DNA from: Maricaulis sp.
GTDB lineage: Bacteria; Pseudomonadota; Alphaproteobacteria; Caulobacterales; Maricaulaceae
Reading direction: 5' to 3'
Length of the DNA: 49,612 bases
Assembly (NCBI RefSeq): GCF_030149425.1
Contig: NZ_JASBRQ010000077.1
Coordinates: 1-49,612, forward strand
Positions 8,228 to 16,412 of the stretch are shown here, one piece after another (positions within the stretch are counted from its first letter, which is position 1; each line of letters opens with the position of its first letter). The notes beneath the pieces were generated by a model. It ran no database searches and was not told where the DNA came from. It worked only from the letters and a program-made list of their open reading frames with translations. The position numbers and the translations under genes were made by a program.

Positions 8228-8665
8228 CTACCAGGCGCCGATTTCCATCAGCTTGGCCCGCAGATCCGGCGGCAAATCATCGCCGCCTGACGCACCCTCG
8301 CCCAGATCGCGCGGTGCATCCTCTGGCTTGAGATAGCGCCAGCCCTGGAAAGGGCGTTTCGGTGATGGCGATGTCCGGATGAGTTCCGGCGCCATGATGA
8401 TGGCGCAGCGCTTGATGCCGTCATCGCCCTGCACTTGTTCCAGTGCGATAATCTCTGAGCGGCACTGGATAGAGCCGTTGATGACCCAGTAAAGCGATCC
8501 GCCATTCTCGACCTCGTCCTTCTTGGCCGGCATCATGCGGGTGACATGGACGATGAGTTCCGGTTCTCCGGCCGCCCGGCGCCGTGCGCATTCCTTTTCG
8601 CGCCAGGCCTCCAGCTGCTCGATCGAGCTGATACCAACGCAGAGTTTGACGAGATTCATAGCCAT
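8228..8665 (-). CDS. DUF1489 family protein
   Basis: A 145-residue soluble protein. The segments NLVKLCVGISSIEQLE at the N-terminus, HVTRMMPAKKDE, GSLYWVINGSIQCR and FQGWRYLKPEDAPRDL match the layout of DUF1489, a family nearly confined to alphaproteobacteria and of unknown function. The start could be TTG 8668, ATG 8665 or ATG 8659. None has a clear Shine-Dalgarno sequence, and I took the middle one. A six-base inverted repeat CTGAGT/ACTCAG (8670-8688) lies just upstream of the start and may be an operator. Two further conserved-looking segments, RCAIIMAPELIRTSP and LPPDLRAKLMEIGAW, occur near the C-terminus. Confidence 0.8.
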   Translation of the reverse strand: MAMNLVKLCVGISSIEQLEAWREKECARRRAAGEPELIVHVTRMMPAKKDEVENGGSLYWVINGSIQCRSEIIALEQVQGDDGIKRCAIIMAPELIRTSPSPKRPFQGWRYLKPEDAPRDLGEGASGGDDLPPDLRAKLMEIGAW

Positions 8666-8824
8666 CAAGCTGAGTTAGTCCGACTCAGGTCCGGGGTCAA
8701 AGCCGCCCACACGCCAAACGGGAGCAAATCGCAACCACACCACCTAAGACACTGATCTATATAAAAATACTGGTTCGTACCGGGCAGCACAGGGTGTAGT
8801 CTGTGGCGAAACGGAACGGGGCTC

Positions 8825-9262
8825 GTGTATTCTGTGGGCAATCGCAGCGCCATATCGCCATACAGCCGGACAACGACGGTCGTCGCCTTTTTTCTGGGCC
8901 TGCAGACATTTGTCCTGCTGTTTCTGGTCAGCGCGATCCTGGTCCTAAAAACCGGTATCTGGCCGGAGAATTATTTCGGCCTCGATGGCGCCAATATCGT
9001 GCGCCACTCATCAAGCTTCACGCTGAACGGCACCTTCATCCTTTTGGGCGTGACCATCACAAGCCTGGTCCTGCTGATCCGTCGCTCACCCTGGGTATTT
9101 GCCACCTATACGGTGGCCGTGGTCGGCCATGCGGCCGTCTGGGTCTCCAATCTGAGCAACCCGTATTATCACGGCGAAATCGGCTTCATCATTTTCATGA
9201 TTGAAGTCCCGGCCGGCATACTGCTGGCCTGGGACTTCCGCCCCAAACCGCTCGCCGCCTAG
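8825..9262 (+). CDS. small integral membrane protein, unknown function
   Basis: A 145-residue protein with four predicted transmembrane helices: about residues 18-42, 65-85, 90-110 and 120-138. Short loops join them; the first contains WPENYFGLDGANIVRHSS. I do not recognise a family. The start is GTG at 8825, with a G-rich stretch (CGGGG) upstream. The gene reads divergently from the DUF1489 gene and ends in a CTAG that also ends the convergent JmjC-like gene (9259-9262). The hydrophobic pattern and codon use look real, but the function is open. Confidence 0.7.
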   Translation: MYSVGNRSAISPYSRTTTVVAFFLGLQTFVLLFLVSAILVLKTGIWPENYFGLDGANIVRHSSSFTLNGTFILLGVTITSLVLLIRRSPWVFATYTVAVVGHAAVWVSNLSNPYYHGEIGFIIFMIEVPAGILLAWDFRPKPLAA

Positions 9263-10212
9263 GCCGCTTCGCGGTCGATAAACCCGTCGCGCGCGTCCGG
9301 GTCGACCTCGAAAGTCCGTTCCGATTTCGGCATCGGTTTGGCCTTTGCGGGCAGGATTTTCTGCTTCAGTTTCCACATCCGCGTCAGCCAGATCTTGGCC
9401 TCCGCCCCCAGCCCTGTCTCGTTGAGCGAGGTCGGGTTCATGCCGAAACTGCGGCGCATCAGCCCATTGGCGAAATGGATGGCATTGCGGCGGCGCGATT
9501 GCGGGGTGGAAATCTCAAACGGTACAGAGACATTGATGCCGGACTGGTTCTCGATCCGGTGCGGGCCGTGCAGCGGCCAGTTGGCCGCCATGCCCGGGTG
9601 CAGATCAACCGTGAAAGCCGCCTCGTCCCAATCAGGTTGGAACGGAATATCCTCGGTCTGCTCATGATGCAGAATGGCTTCCATATATTCCGCCTTGAGG
9701 AAGGGCTCGGCCACCGGATAGGTCCGAAAACGCTTCACCCCGCGCATATGCCAGAGCATGGTCTCGGAGACGTCGGAATGCAGGAAGACCTGAGCCGAGG
9801 GCGAGGAGATCAGGATGCCGGCTTCCGCCGTAAGCGGCCGGAAGGACGGGTCCGCGGCGCGCATATCGCGCAGCATGGACTCAAAGATCGGACGGTATTG
9901 CTCATCCTGGTCCATGGCATGGCGCAGATTGATCCAGAGCTTGCCATTGCGCACTGCATCGATCAGCTCCAGCCCGGACAGGTCGCCGGCCTCTCCAGCC
10001 CGCCAGCTGTCCCGCGCAGTCGCATCATCGCCCATGGTGCAGATATCGGTCAGCTCACGCGGGTGACGCTCGATCAGCGCCGCCAGCGCCATATCGGAGA
10101 AAGCCTGGTGCTCATGATAATTGTGCCGGACGACAACGGGCCGGCTGCGAAAGTCCTGCAGTGCCGTTTCGGTCCAGGTCGATGAGAACTGTTCCATATA
10201 AGTGTCGCGCAT
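9259..10212 (-). CDS. cupin/JmjC-like protein, possible 2-oxoglutarate/Fe(II) oxygenase
   Basis: A 317-residue soluble protein. FLHSDVSETMLWHMRGVKRF near residue 155 carries an HxD pair in a cupin-like context, with a lysine four residues after the glycine. LHGPHRIEN near residue 213 offers the distal metal-binding histidine. This is the arrangement of JmjC/cupin_8 hydroxylases, which use Fe(II) and 2-oxoglutarate. The C-terminal 80 residues are basic and end in a helix with WLTRMWKLKQKILP. A good GGAG lies eight bases before the ATG at 10212. The substrate is unknown. The family assignment rests on motif layout only. Confidence 0.62.
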   Translation of the reverse strand: MRDTYMEQFSSTWTETALQDFRSRPVVVRHNYHEHQAFSDMALAALIERHPRELTDICTMGDDATARDSWRAGEAGDLSGLELIDAVRNGKLWINLRHAMDQDEQYRPIFESMLRDMRAADPSFRPLTAEAGILISSPSAQVFLHSDVSETMLWHMRGVKRFRTYPVAEPFLKAEYMEAILHHEQTEDIPFQPDWDEAAFTVDLHPGMAANWPLHGPHRIENQSGINVSVPFEISTPQSRRRNAIHFANGLMRRSFGMNPTSLNETGLGAEAKIWLTRMWKLKQKILPAKAKPMPKSERTFEVDPDARDGFIDREAA

Positions 10213-10519
10213 TGATCCGTCTCCGCATGGTTCGCGGACAACGGAGCAAGACCCGTGCCGTTTTCCCCTGAGGCGGGAAGCGTACGCGCCGCTTTAAACC
10301 AAACGGGCACGAGCAGAGCCTCGCAATGCTCCGTCTTCGCCCCCCGCCGCTCGTGGTGTGGGAAGAGGTCGAAAAATGCAATCAATGCAGCTCGTGACCG
10401 GGTAGATTACCTGAAGGGACGCCAAGCCCCTCAACCAAACCCAGAAAAATAGTAGTATAAAAAAAGTCTTATAGGATTGCGAATCGGCTTGATTTCGACA
10501 CCTCAGAATAGGTGAAAAA
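10213..10519. other. intergenic region between divergent genes
   Basis: Shared upstream region of the JmjC-like gene (minus) and the globin chemoreceptor (plus). I see no gene with coding character here. The right part, about 10440-10515, is strikingly AT-rich for this genome (runs such as TATAAAAAAAGTCTTATAGG) and ends in AGGTG, a ribosome binding site seven bases before the ATG at 10520. The promoter of the chemoreceptor presumably lies in this AT-rich part, but I cannot identify -35/-10 boxes with confidence. Confidence 0.5.
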
Positions 10520-11869
10520 ATGACCCCATCCGACCGCTCATCCGATCTTGAATTTTTCGGTCTGACAACGGCGCGCGCGCAAACCTTGCGCCAGCTGCGC
10601 CTCCCACTGACTCAGACGCTCGAAAACGCGTTGGACAATTTCTACGCCACGACAGCCCGCAACGCGCAGGTCGACGGATTTTTTCGTGATGACACGCACC
10701 GTGACCAGGCCAAAGGCCGCCAGGCGGGCCACTGGCAGACCATTCTTGCGGGGGAATTTGGCGATGATTACTTCGCCGCTGTGCGTAAGATTGGCAAGAT
10801 CCACGCCCAGATCGGGCTGGAGCCGAAAAGCTATATTGCTGGCTATGTGGCGATTGCCTCTGATCTGGTGATCGGCGCCATGCGCGAGGGCGTTACCACC
10901 TCGCCAATCGGCAGGCCCAATTTCTCAGAGGCAGAGCGATTTATCGAAGCCGTGATGCGGGCAATCTTTTTCGACATGCAGAACGCCATCTCGGTTTATC
11001 TAGAAGAGAGTGAAAAGCGCGCCGCCAAAGCAAGAGCGGAGCTTGCTGACACGTTCGATGCCGAGGTCGGAGCCTTGCTGGAAAGGCTATCAGGCGCCAC
11101 TCAGGAACTGGACACGGCAGCACAGCAGATGACCCAGTCGGTGCATGGTGCGCTCGACGACGCGACCAGTGCCGCATCAGGTGCTGAAGAATCCGCCGCC
11201 AGCGTGCACTCCGTTTCTGCTGCAGTCGAACAGATGCAGATCTCGGCCAAGGAGATCGCCCAACAGGTCGGTAATACGACCGACACGGCCGGGGCGGCCT
11301 CCAAGGAGGTCCGCGCCACCAGCACCACAATGGAACAGCTGCGCACAGCGGCCGAGGAAATCGGTACAGTGGTGACGCTGATCCAGGACATCGCCGAGCA
11401 AACCAATCTCCTGGCTCTCAATGCCACGATTGAATCGGCACGCGCCGGAGAAGCCGGCAAAGGCTTCGCTGTGGTCGCTTCGGAAGTGAAAGCCCTGGCC
11501 GGGCAGACAGCAAAGGCAACAAAGCAGATCGCCGACCAGATATCCGAGGTCCAATCAGCCACTGCCTCGACGACGTCGGCTATCGACACGGTCAGCCAGA
11601 CGATCGACTCGGTGAATCAGGCGTCGCTGACCATCAATGCCGCCATTGAGGAACAAACCGCCGTGATCTCGGAAATCGCGCGCAATAGCATTGAAGCCGC
11701 GCGCGGCAATCAGGACAGCGCCAACGCGACCAACCGGCTGGAAGGCAATATTCGCAATGCCGGCGATGCGGCAGACCGGGTGACCGCCTCATCCGTCCAG
11801 CTTCGCGACGATATGGCGGCATTGAAGGACGGTATTCACGATTTCCTGCAGCGCGCGCGTGCCGGTTAG
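10520..11869 (+). CDS. soluble globin-coupled chemoreceptor (HemAT-like)
   Basis: A 449-residue cytoplasmic methyl-accepting chemotaxis protein without membrane spans. Residues 1-170 form a globin-sensor (protoglobin-like) domain. [20 protein letters not shown] contains the expected proximal haem ligand, His95. Residues about 180-440 form the coiled-coil signalling domain, with the hairpin tip [20 protein letters not shown] and [20 protein letters not shown] that bind CheA/CheW. Proteins of this type sense O2 (or other diatomic gases) and steer aerotaxis. No C-terminal CheR-binding pentapeptide is seen. A BLUF photoreceptor starts 11 bases downstream, which suggests joint expression of an oxygen and a blue-light input. 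Confidence 0.92.
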   Translation: MTPSDRSSDLEFFGLTTARAQTLRQLRLPLTQTLENALDNFYATTARNAQVDGFFRDDTHRDQAKGRQAGHWQTILAGEFGDDYFAAVRKIGKIHAQIGLEPKSYIAGYVAIASDLVIGAMREGVTTSPIGRPNFSEAERFIEAVMRAIFFDMQNAISVYLEESEKRAAKARAELADTFDAEVGALLERLSGATQELDTAAQQMTQSVHGALDDATSAASGAEESAASVHSVSAAVEQMQISAKEIAQQVGNTTDTAGAASKEVRATSTTMEQLRTAAEEIGTVVTLIQDIAEQTNLLALNATIESARAGEAGKGFAVVASEVKALAGQTAKATKQIADQISEVQSATASTTSAIDTVSQTIDSVNQASLTINAAIEEQTAVISEIARNSIEAARGNQDSANATNRLEGNIRNAGDAADRVTASSVQLRDDMAALKDGIHDFLQRARAG

Positions 11870-11879
11870 GGAGAGAGAG

Positions 11880-12332
11880 ATGTTTCTCGCTCGCATGGCC
11901 TACTATAGTCGGCCTGTCTGGGATTCCCGCTCTCCGGAAGCCCGGCGAAAAATGCTCAAGGGCATATTAAGCGCGGGCATTCACAATAATCCGCAAGCCG
12001 GGCTCACCGGTGCGCTGGTCTTTGACGGCATTCATTTCATCCAGATTCTTGAAGGCATGCGTAGCCGGGTCTGGGCAACTTTCAAGCGGATCGAGAGCGA
12101 CCCGCGGCACTGCGATGTTGTGCTCGCCGGTTTTCTGGAAGTCCCGGAGCGACTATTCCCGAATTTTGCCGTCATGGCTCCAGCCGATGGGGCGACTTTC
12201 AAGCACCGGGTCGCCATCCCCGATCCCGATGTCGCAACCTTCGACATGCTGGTGGCCTACGCCGCCCGCCACTTCCGCGAACAAAAGGACCTACGCTTGG
12301 TCTCCTCCAAGCGAAAAGAACCCGCAGCCTGA
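11880..12332 (+). CDS. BLUF-domain blue-light sensor, single domain
   Basis: A 150-residue protein made of one BLUF domain, which binds flavin and rewires hydrogen bonds on blue-light absorption. Key residues are in place: the tyrosine in MAYYSR (Tyr9), Asn37 in NNPQAGLTGALVF, and the glutamine in IHFIQILEG (Gln55), followed by FKRIESDPRHCDVVL. The semi-conserved tryptophan after the fifth strand is not evident (RLFPNFAVM). No output domain is attached, so it must act through a partner. I chose the ATG at 11880 because GGGAGAGAGAG directly precedes it. The gene lies 11 bases after the globin chemoreceptor, and the two are probably one transcript. Confidence 0.9.
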   Translation: MFLARMAYYSRPVWDSRSPEARRKMLKGILSAGIHNNPQAGLTGALVFDGIHFIQILEGMRSRVWATFKRIESDPRHCDVVLAGFLEVPERLFPNFAVMAPADGATFKHRVAIPDPDVATFDMLVAYAARHFREQKDLRLVSSKRKEPAA

Positions 12333-12408
12333 AGGTACTTACTGTTTTCAAGCCACCGGATCGGACGCGTTATTAAATTATTTCCGGCCGGGAAAGCGCA
12401 GGCAAGGC

Positions 12409-12428
12409 GTGGTAGAATACCACTATTC
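12409..12428. promoter_or_regulatory. overlapping inverted repeats upstream of HTH regulator
   Basis: GTGGTA-GAA-TACCAC (12409-12423) is a perfect six-base inverted repeat. It overlaps a second one, GAATA-CCAC-TATTC (12415-12428). They lie 22-41 bases before the start of the helix-turn-helix gene at 12450. An autoregulatory operator is the likeliest reading. Binding is not shown by the sequence. Confidence 0.4.
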
Positions 12429-12449
12429 AATCGCCAACTGCTCACTCCG

Positions 12450-13070
12450 ATGATTATAGAAACCGAGATCGACTGGCCGGCGAAGCTCAAAGAGCTGCGC
12501 TATCTGGAAAACCTCAAGCAAGAGGCTCTTGCGGCTATCCTGGGATACAGCCAGGGCGCGGTCTCGCAATGGGAGCGAGGCGTGCGACCGCCACCGCTGG
12601 AGATACAGGACTGGCTTCGCAAGAAGCTGCAGGCCTCCCCCAGTAACAGGCTGAGGCGTTCACTCGAACGAACCATACAGACCACCAATGGCTGTGCCGG
12701 CCTGTTTGCCATCCGCGATGACCGCCCGGTGCTGGCGGATGCGAGTCCAAGATCCTGGACCGACTTCAGGATCTTCACCCGGGACGATATCGGCGAGTTC
12801 ATCGGTGACAAGGCCGGAGAGGAAACCGCCGCCGTTCACCGCCGGCTCGCAAGACACGGCATGTTCAAAGGCGAGATAGAATCTGTGCGCAGTTTCCACG
12901 CGTCGCGCCGTAACGGTGTCGAAGCACAGGGCTTGATGCACTACGTGCCCTTCCGGACCAATCACAAGGACTGGATGGTCATCGCCCAGCACGAGCCCAT
13001 GACGCGACCGGACTTCGAGGCTCGCTATGGAACCGGCGACACTTTCGGGATGGAAGTCTCCGCCTGGTAA
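12450..13070 (+). CDS. helix-turn-helix (XRE-like) transcriptional regulator with C-terminal sensory-like domain
   Basis: A 206-residue protein. Residues about 10-50 form a Cro/XRE-type helix-turn-helix, WPAKLKELRYLENLKQEALA then ILGYSQGAVSQWERGVRPP. The remaining 140 residues (CAGLFAIRDDRPVLADASPR... then LMHYVPFRTNHKDWMVIAQH) look like an alpha/beta PAS-like ligand or protein-binding domain, though the family is not certain. It stands 117 bases after the BLUF gene on the same strand and could relay light or oxygen status to transcription. Inverted repeats at 12409-12428 may be its own operator. It is convergent with the MCC alpha gene, six bases between the stops. Confidence 0.8.
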   Translation: MIIETEIDWPAKLKELRYLENLKQEALAAILGYSQGAVSQWERGVRPPPLEIQDWLRKKLQASPSNRLRRSLERTIQTTNGCAGLFAIRDDRPVLADASPRSWTDFRIFTRDDIGEFIGDKAGEETAAVHRRLARHGMFKGEIESVRSFHASRRNGVEAQGLMHYVPFRTNHKDWMVIAQHEPMTRPDFEARYGTGDTFGMEVSAW

Positions 13071-13076
13071 ACTGCG

Positions 13077-15068
13077 CTAGCCCTCGTCCTCGGCCAGCGT
13101 CACCAGCATATCGCCTTCGGCCACCTGGGCTCCGGCCTCGGCGCCCAGCTCGGCAATGACACCGTCGCGCGGGGCGGTCAGGGCGTGTTCCATTTTCATC
13201 GCTTCGAGCACCACCAGGGCATCCCCCTTGGTGACACGGGCACCGGCTGTGACATTGACCGCCAGCACCTTGCCCGGCATCGGCGCCTTGATCACGCCGC
13301 CGGCATCGGCGGCATCGGCGGCCGCTTCCGGATGGGGGAAGGCGTAAAGCCGGGTATCGCCGCGGCAGGAGACGAGAAAACCCTCCTCCATGCGCAGAAC
13401 GTCGGCACTGAGCGGGCCATCCTCGGCCTCGGCATCGAAATGATAGAGCGCCTCGTCGAAATCGCCTTCCACGGTGTTGATCCGCAATGAGCCGTCGCCA
13501 GCCTCGACGATCATGTCGGAGCCATCGAGGCGAAGCGCGGCCTGCACGGTCTCCTCGCCCACAACGAAACGATTACGCAGGCGCGGCGCCGCGTTCAGGC
13601 GCCAGCCATCGGCGATGGCGAAGGGATCGAAATCATCGCCCTCGCCGGCTTCGATCATGCTGGCCAGGGCGGCAAAACCGAGGCCTTTGAGATCAAGCCC
13701 CGCCGGCACCAGGGTATCGAGGCGTTGCTCGATGAAGCCGGTATTGACCCGGCCGGCCAGGAAGTCCTCGTCAAGCACAGCCCGGCGCATGAAGCCGGCA
13801 TTGGTCTTGACCGGATAGACCCCGACCTCGTCGAGCGCATAAGCCATCATATAGGCAGCCCCCTCGCGGTCGGTGTCGAAGGTGATGATCTTGGCGATCA
13901 TCGGATCATAGAAGAGCGACACCTCGCCGCCCTCGGCGACACCGGTATCGATCCGGGTGTGCTCGTCTTCCTCGGGCAGGCGCAGGATATCGAGCGGCCC
14001 GGTAGACGGCAGGAAGCCGGCATCGGGATCCTCGGCATAAAGCCGGGCTTCCATGGCATGGCCCTGCAGCGAGATTTGATCCTGCGGCGGCACCGAACCG
14101 CCCGCAGCGACCCGCAATTGCAGCTCAACCAGGTCGAGCCCGGTGACCATTTCCGTGACCGGGTGTTCAACCTGGAGACGGGTATTCATTTCCATGAAAT
14201 AGAAGCCGTCTTCGCGCAGCTCACCGGAGCCGTCGACGATAAACTCGACCGTGCCGGCGCCGGCATAATTGACCGCCTTGGCCGCATTGATGGCGGCCGA
14301 ACACATGGCGGCCCGCACCTCTGGCGTCATACCCGGTGCAGGCGCTTCCTCGATGACCTTCTGGTGCCGGCGCTGCAGCGAACAATCGCGCTCATACATG
14401 TGCACGACACGGCCATGGGTATCGCCGAACACCTGCACCTCGATATGGCGCGGGCTGGTGATGAATTTCTCGATCAGGACACGGTCATCGCCGAAACTCT
14501 TGGCCGCCTCGCGCTTACAGCTCTCCAGCGCATCCGCGAATCCCTCGGTGGCGTCGACCTTGCGCATGCCCTTGCCGCCGCCGCCGGCAACGGCCTTGAT
14601 CAGAACCGGATAGCCGATCGTATCGGCCGCTTGTTTGAGCACCTCCGGGTCCTGGTTCTCACCATGATAGCCCGGCGTGACCGGCACACCGGCCTCTTCC
14701 ATCAGGGCCTTGGCCTGGTCCTTCAACCCCATGGCGCGAATCGCATCGGCCGGCGGGCCAACAAAGATGATGTCATGGGCCGCGCAGGCGTCTGCAAACT
14801 CGGCATTTTCCGACAGGAAGCCATAGCCCGGATGGATCGCATCCGCCCCGGTCGACTTGGCCGCCGCGATGATCTTGTCCGCCAGCAGATAACTCTCCGC
14901 GGCCGGGGCCGGGCCGAGATGCACCGCATCATCGGCTTCGCGCACATGCAGGGCGTCGGCGTCAGCATCGGAATACACCGCGACACAGCGGATGCCCATG
15001 CGGCGGGCAGTGCGGATGACACGGCGGGCAATCTCGCCCCGATTGGCGATCAGAAGCGTCTTGATCAT
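13077..15068 (-). CDS. mccA: 3-methylcrotonyl-CoA carboxylase alpha subunit (biotin carboxylase + BCCP)
   Basis: The biotin-carrying chain of an acyl-CoA carboxylase, 663 residues. It has a biotin carboxylase N-domain (MIKTLLIANRGEIARRVIRT), an ATP-grasp with KAVAGGGGKGMR near residue 160, FYFMEMNTRLQVEHPVTEM near 288, a beta-barrel linker, and a C-terminal biotinyl domain with VLEAMKMEHA, whose Lys carries biotin. I assign it to methylcrotonyl-CoA (leucine breakdown) rather than propionyl-CoA because the window also holds MCC beta, isovaleryl-CoA dehydrogenase and a methylglutaconyl-CoA hydratase-like gene on the same strand. A separate pccA lies at 39.5 kb. The start ATG at 15068 gives the standard family N-terminus. 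Confidence 0.88.
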   Translation of the reverse strand: MIKTLLIANRGEIARRVIRTARRMGIRCVAVYSDADADALHVREADDAVHLGPAPAAESYLLADKIIAAAKSTGADAIHPGYGFLSENAEFADACAAHDIIFVGPPADAIRAMGLKDQAKALMEEAGVPVTPGYHGENQDPEVLKQAADTIGYPVLIKAVAGGGGKGMRKVDATEGFADALESCKREAAKSFGDDRVLIEKFITSPRHIEVQVFGDTHGRVVHMYERDCSLQRRHQKVIEEAPAPGMTPEVRAAMCSAAINAAKAVNYAGAGTVEFIVDGSGELREDGFYFMEMNTRLQVEHPVTEMVTGLDLVELQLRVAAGGSVPPQDQISLQGHAMEARLYAEDPDAGFLPSTGPLDILRLPEEDEHTRIDTGVAEGGEVSLFYDPMIAKIITFDTDREGAAYMMAYALDEVGVYPVKTNAGFMRRAVLDEDFLAGRVNTGFIEQRLDTLVPAGLDLKGLGFAALASMIEAGEGDDFDPFAIADGWRLNAAPRLRNRFVVGEETVQAALRLDGSDMIVEAGDGSLRINTVEGDFDEALYHFDAEAEDGPLSADVLRMEEGFLVSCRGDTRLYAFPHPEAAADAADAGGVIKAPMPGKVLAVNVTAGARVTKGDALVVLEAMKMEHALTAPRDGVIAELGAEAGAQVAEGDMLVTLAEDEG

Positions 15069-15205
15069 GTCGGTCTTGCAATCAGTTGGAGTGGTTGGCG
15101 CCCGTATCGCACACTCCGGGCCGCGAGGGAATGACCCGGGCAATGCGCGGCGCAGGGCCTCTGCTTTTAGGGCATGTTCAACGCAACCGCGACAGCGGCT
15201 AGGCC

Positions 15206-16060
15206 TCAGGACTTGTCGCGCCGGTATTGCACAGCGGCGACCAGGACAAAGCTGATGATCATCAGCAGATACCAGGAGCCCAGCTTGGCCAGCGAAACCA
15301 TGTGCCAGCCCGCTTCCTGACCCGGATAAGTCCAGGCCCGTGCGAACGTGCCGATATTCTCGGCAAACCAGATGAACAGCGCCACCAGGACAAAACCGAT
15401 GACCAGAGGCATCGGCCGGTGCGCTTCATCGGGACGGAACCAGACCAGGCAGCGGCCATAAATCGCGACCGTCGCAGCAAACAGGGCAAGGCGGATATCG
15501 GCCAGATAATGGTGGGCGAAGAAATTGATATAGATCGCGGCGGCGAGAACGCCCTGCAGCCAGAGCGGCGGGAAATAGACGAAACGGAAGTCGAAAATCC
15601 GCCAGACGCGCGCCAGATAGGACCCGACTGCGGCATACATGAAGCCGGAAAACAGCGGTACGCCGGCAATCTGTAACAGGCTCGCCTCGGGATAGACCCA
15701 GCTCCCGGCCTGGATTTTGAAGATTTCCATCACCGTGCCGACGACATGGAAAACGGCGATGACCTTGGCCTCCTCCCAGCTTTCCAGCTTGGTCAGGATC
15801 AAGGTGACCTGAATGGCCAGCGCCGACAGGGTCAGAAAATCATACCGCGCCAGGGCGGCATTGTCGGGATAGAAGAGATAGGTCGTCAGCAAGAGCGCCA
15901 GCATCAGCCCGCCAAACAGGCAAGCCCAGGCTTGCTTGATGCCGAAGGCAACAAACTCGAACACGCCCTGGCTCCAAGGGCCGCGCACGAAAGCAGCCCG
16001 CAGGGCCTCCCGGCGCGCATGAAGCCACGTCTTGGGATCAAAGCGGCCTAGCAGAGCCAC
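15206..16060 (-). CDS. DUF817 family integral membrane protein
   Basis: A 284-residue polytopic membrane protein with about eight hydrophobic helices. Segments such as FEFVAFGIKQAWACLFGGLM, FKIQAGSWVYPE, PLFSGFMYAAVGSYLARVWR and FAENIGTFARAWTYPGQEAG match the DUF817 layout. The WxYPE and AENIG/TWxYP pattern recalls carotenoid-synthesis or bacterial membrane desaturase-like proteins, but no function is established. The start is GTG at 16060, with GGAG only a base or so before it, so the exact start is uncertain. It lies upstream of mccA on the same strand with a 137-base gap. Confidence 0.8.
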   Translation of the reverse strand: MALLGRFDPKTWLHARREALRAAFVRGPWSQGVFEFVAFGIKQAWACLFGGLMLALLLTTYLFYPDNAALARYDFLTLSALAIQVTLILTKLESWEEAKVIAVFHVVGTVMEIFKIQAGSWVYPEASLLQIAGVPLFSGFMYAAVGSYLARVWRIFDFRFVYFPPLWLQGVLAAAIYINFFAHHYLADIRLALFAATVAIYGRCLVWFRPDEAHRPMPLVIGFVLVALFIWFAENIGTFARAWTYPGQEAGWHMVSLAKLGSWYLLMIISFVLVAAVQYRRDKS

Positions 16061-16208
16061 GCTCCGTGGGCCCGCATATCTCCGTCAGTACAGCTCACAC
16101 TGATCCCGCCTCTCTCCGAGCCCCTCAGGCGATATGCCATGGCGAGCCGGATCGGGAAAGCGTGGGGCCGGTTCAGCGGCCCTGACGGCCGCCTTCACAA
16201 GCAAGGCG

Positions 16209-16403
16209 CTAGGGACAGGCCGGTGCCGGTCCGGCATGCGGACTAGCTTCTGACTTCTGCCACATCTCTGTCACGACCTGGCGCTCTGACGGTTGTGCCG
16301 TGGGGTTGAGCCAGACGCAGACCTCGATGAGTTGAGCTTCTTCGCGACAGACACGGCCGACCTTGCTGCCATTGGTCACAATCGACCCTGGTGATGTGCT
16401 CAT
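16209..16403 (-). CDS. small hypothetical protein, third gene of lipoprotein operon
   Basis: A 64-residue soluble protein with three cysteines (VCREEAQ, EVCVWLNP, PACP) and no signal peptide. I do not recognise it. Translation looks well supported: an AGGAGGGG Shine-Dalgarno sequence stands just upstream of the ATG, within the nine-base gap after the 391-residue lipoprotein gene. It therefore appears to be the last gene of a three-gene operon (18277 to 16209). A GC-rich hairpin, GGGCCG/CGGCCC at 16165-16182, follows but lacks a T-tract. Confidence 0.62.
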   Translation of the reverse strand: MSTSPGSIVTNGSKVGRVCREEAQLIEVCVWLNPTAQPSERQVVTEMWQKSEASPHAGPAPACP

Positions 16404-16412
16404 GAGCCCCTC

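Noticed and set aside
10074..10385. Minus-strand open frame of 103 codons reaching into the intergenic region
   Set aside because: It overlaps the JmjC-like gene in another frame and lacks a ribosome binding site or protein-like composition.
13725..15134. Plus-strand open frame of 469 codons
   Set aside because: It lies opposite the MCC alpha gene, which has full domain structure. No family features on the plus strand.
16165..16182. Terminator after the 64-residue protein gene
   Set aside because: GGGCCG/CGGCCC forms a stem but no T-tract follows on the minus strand.
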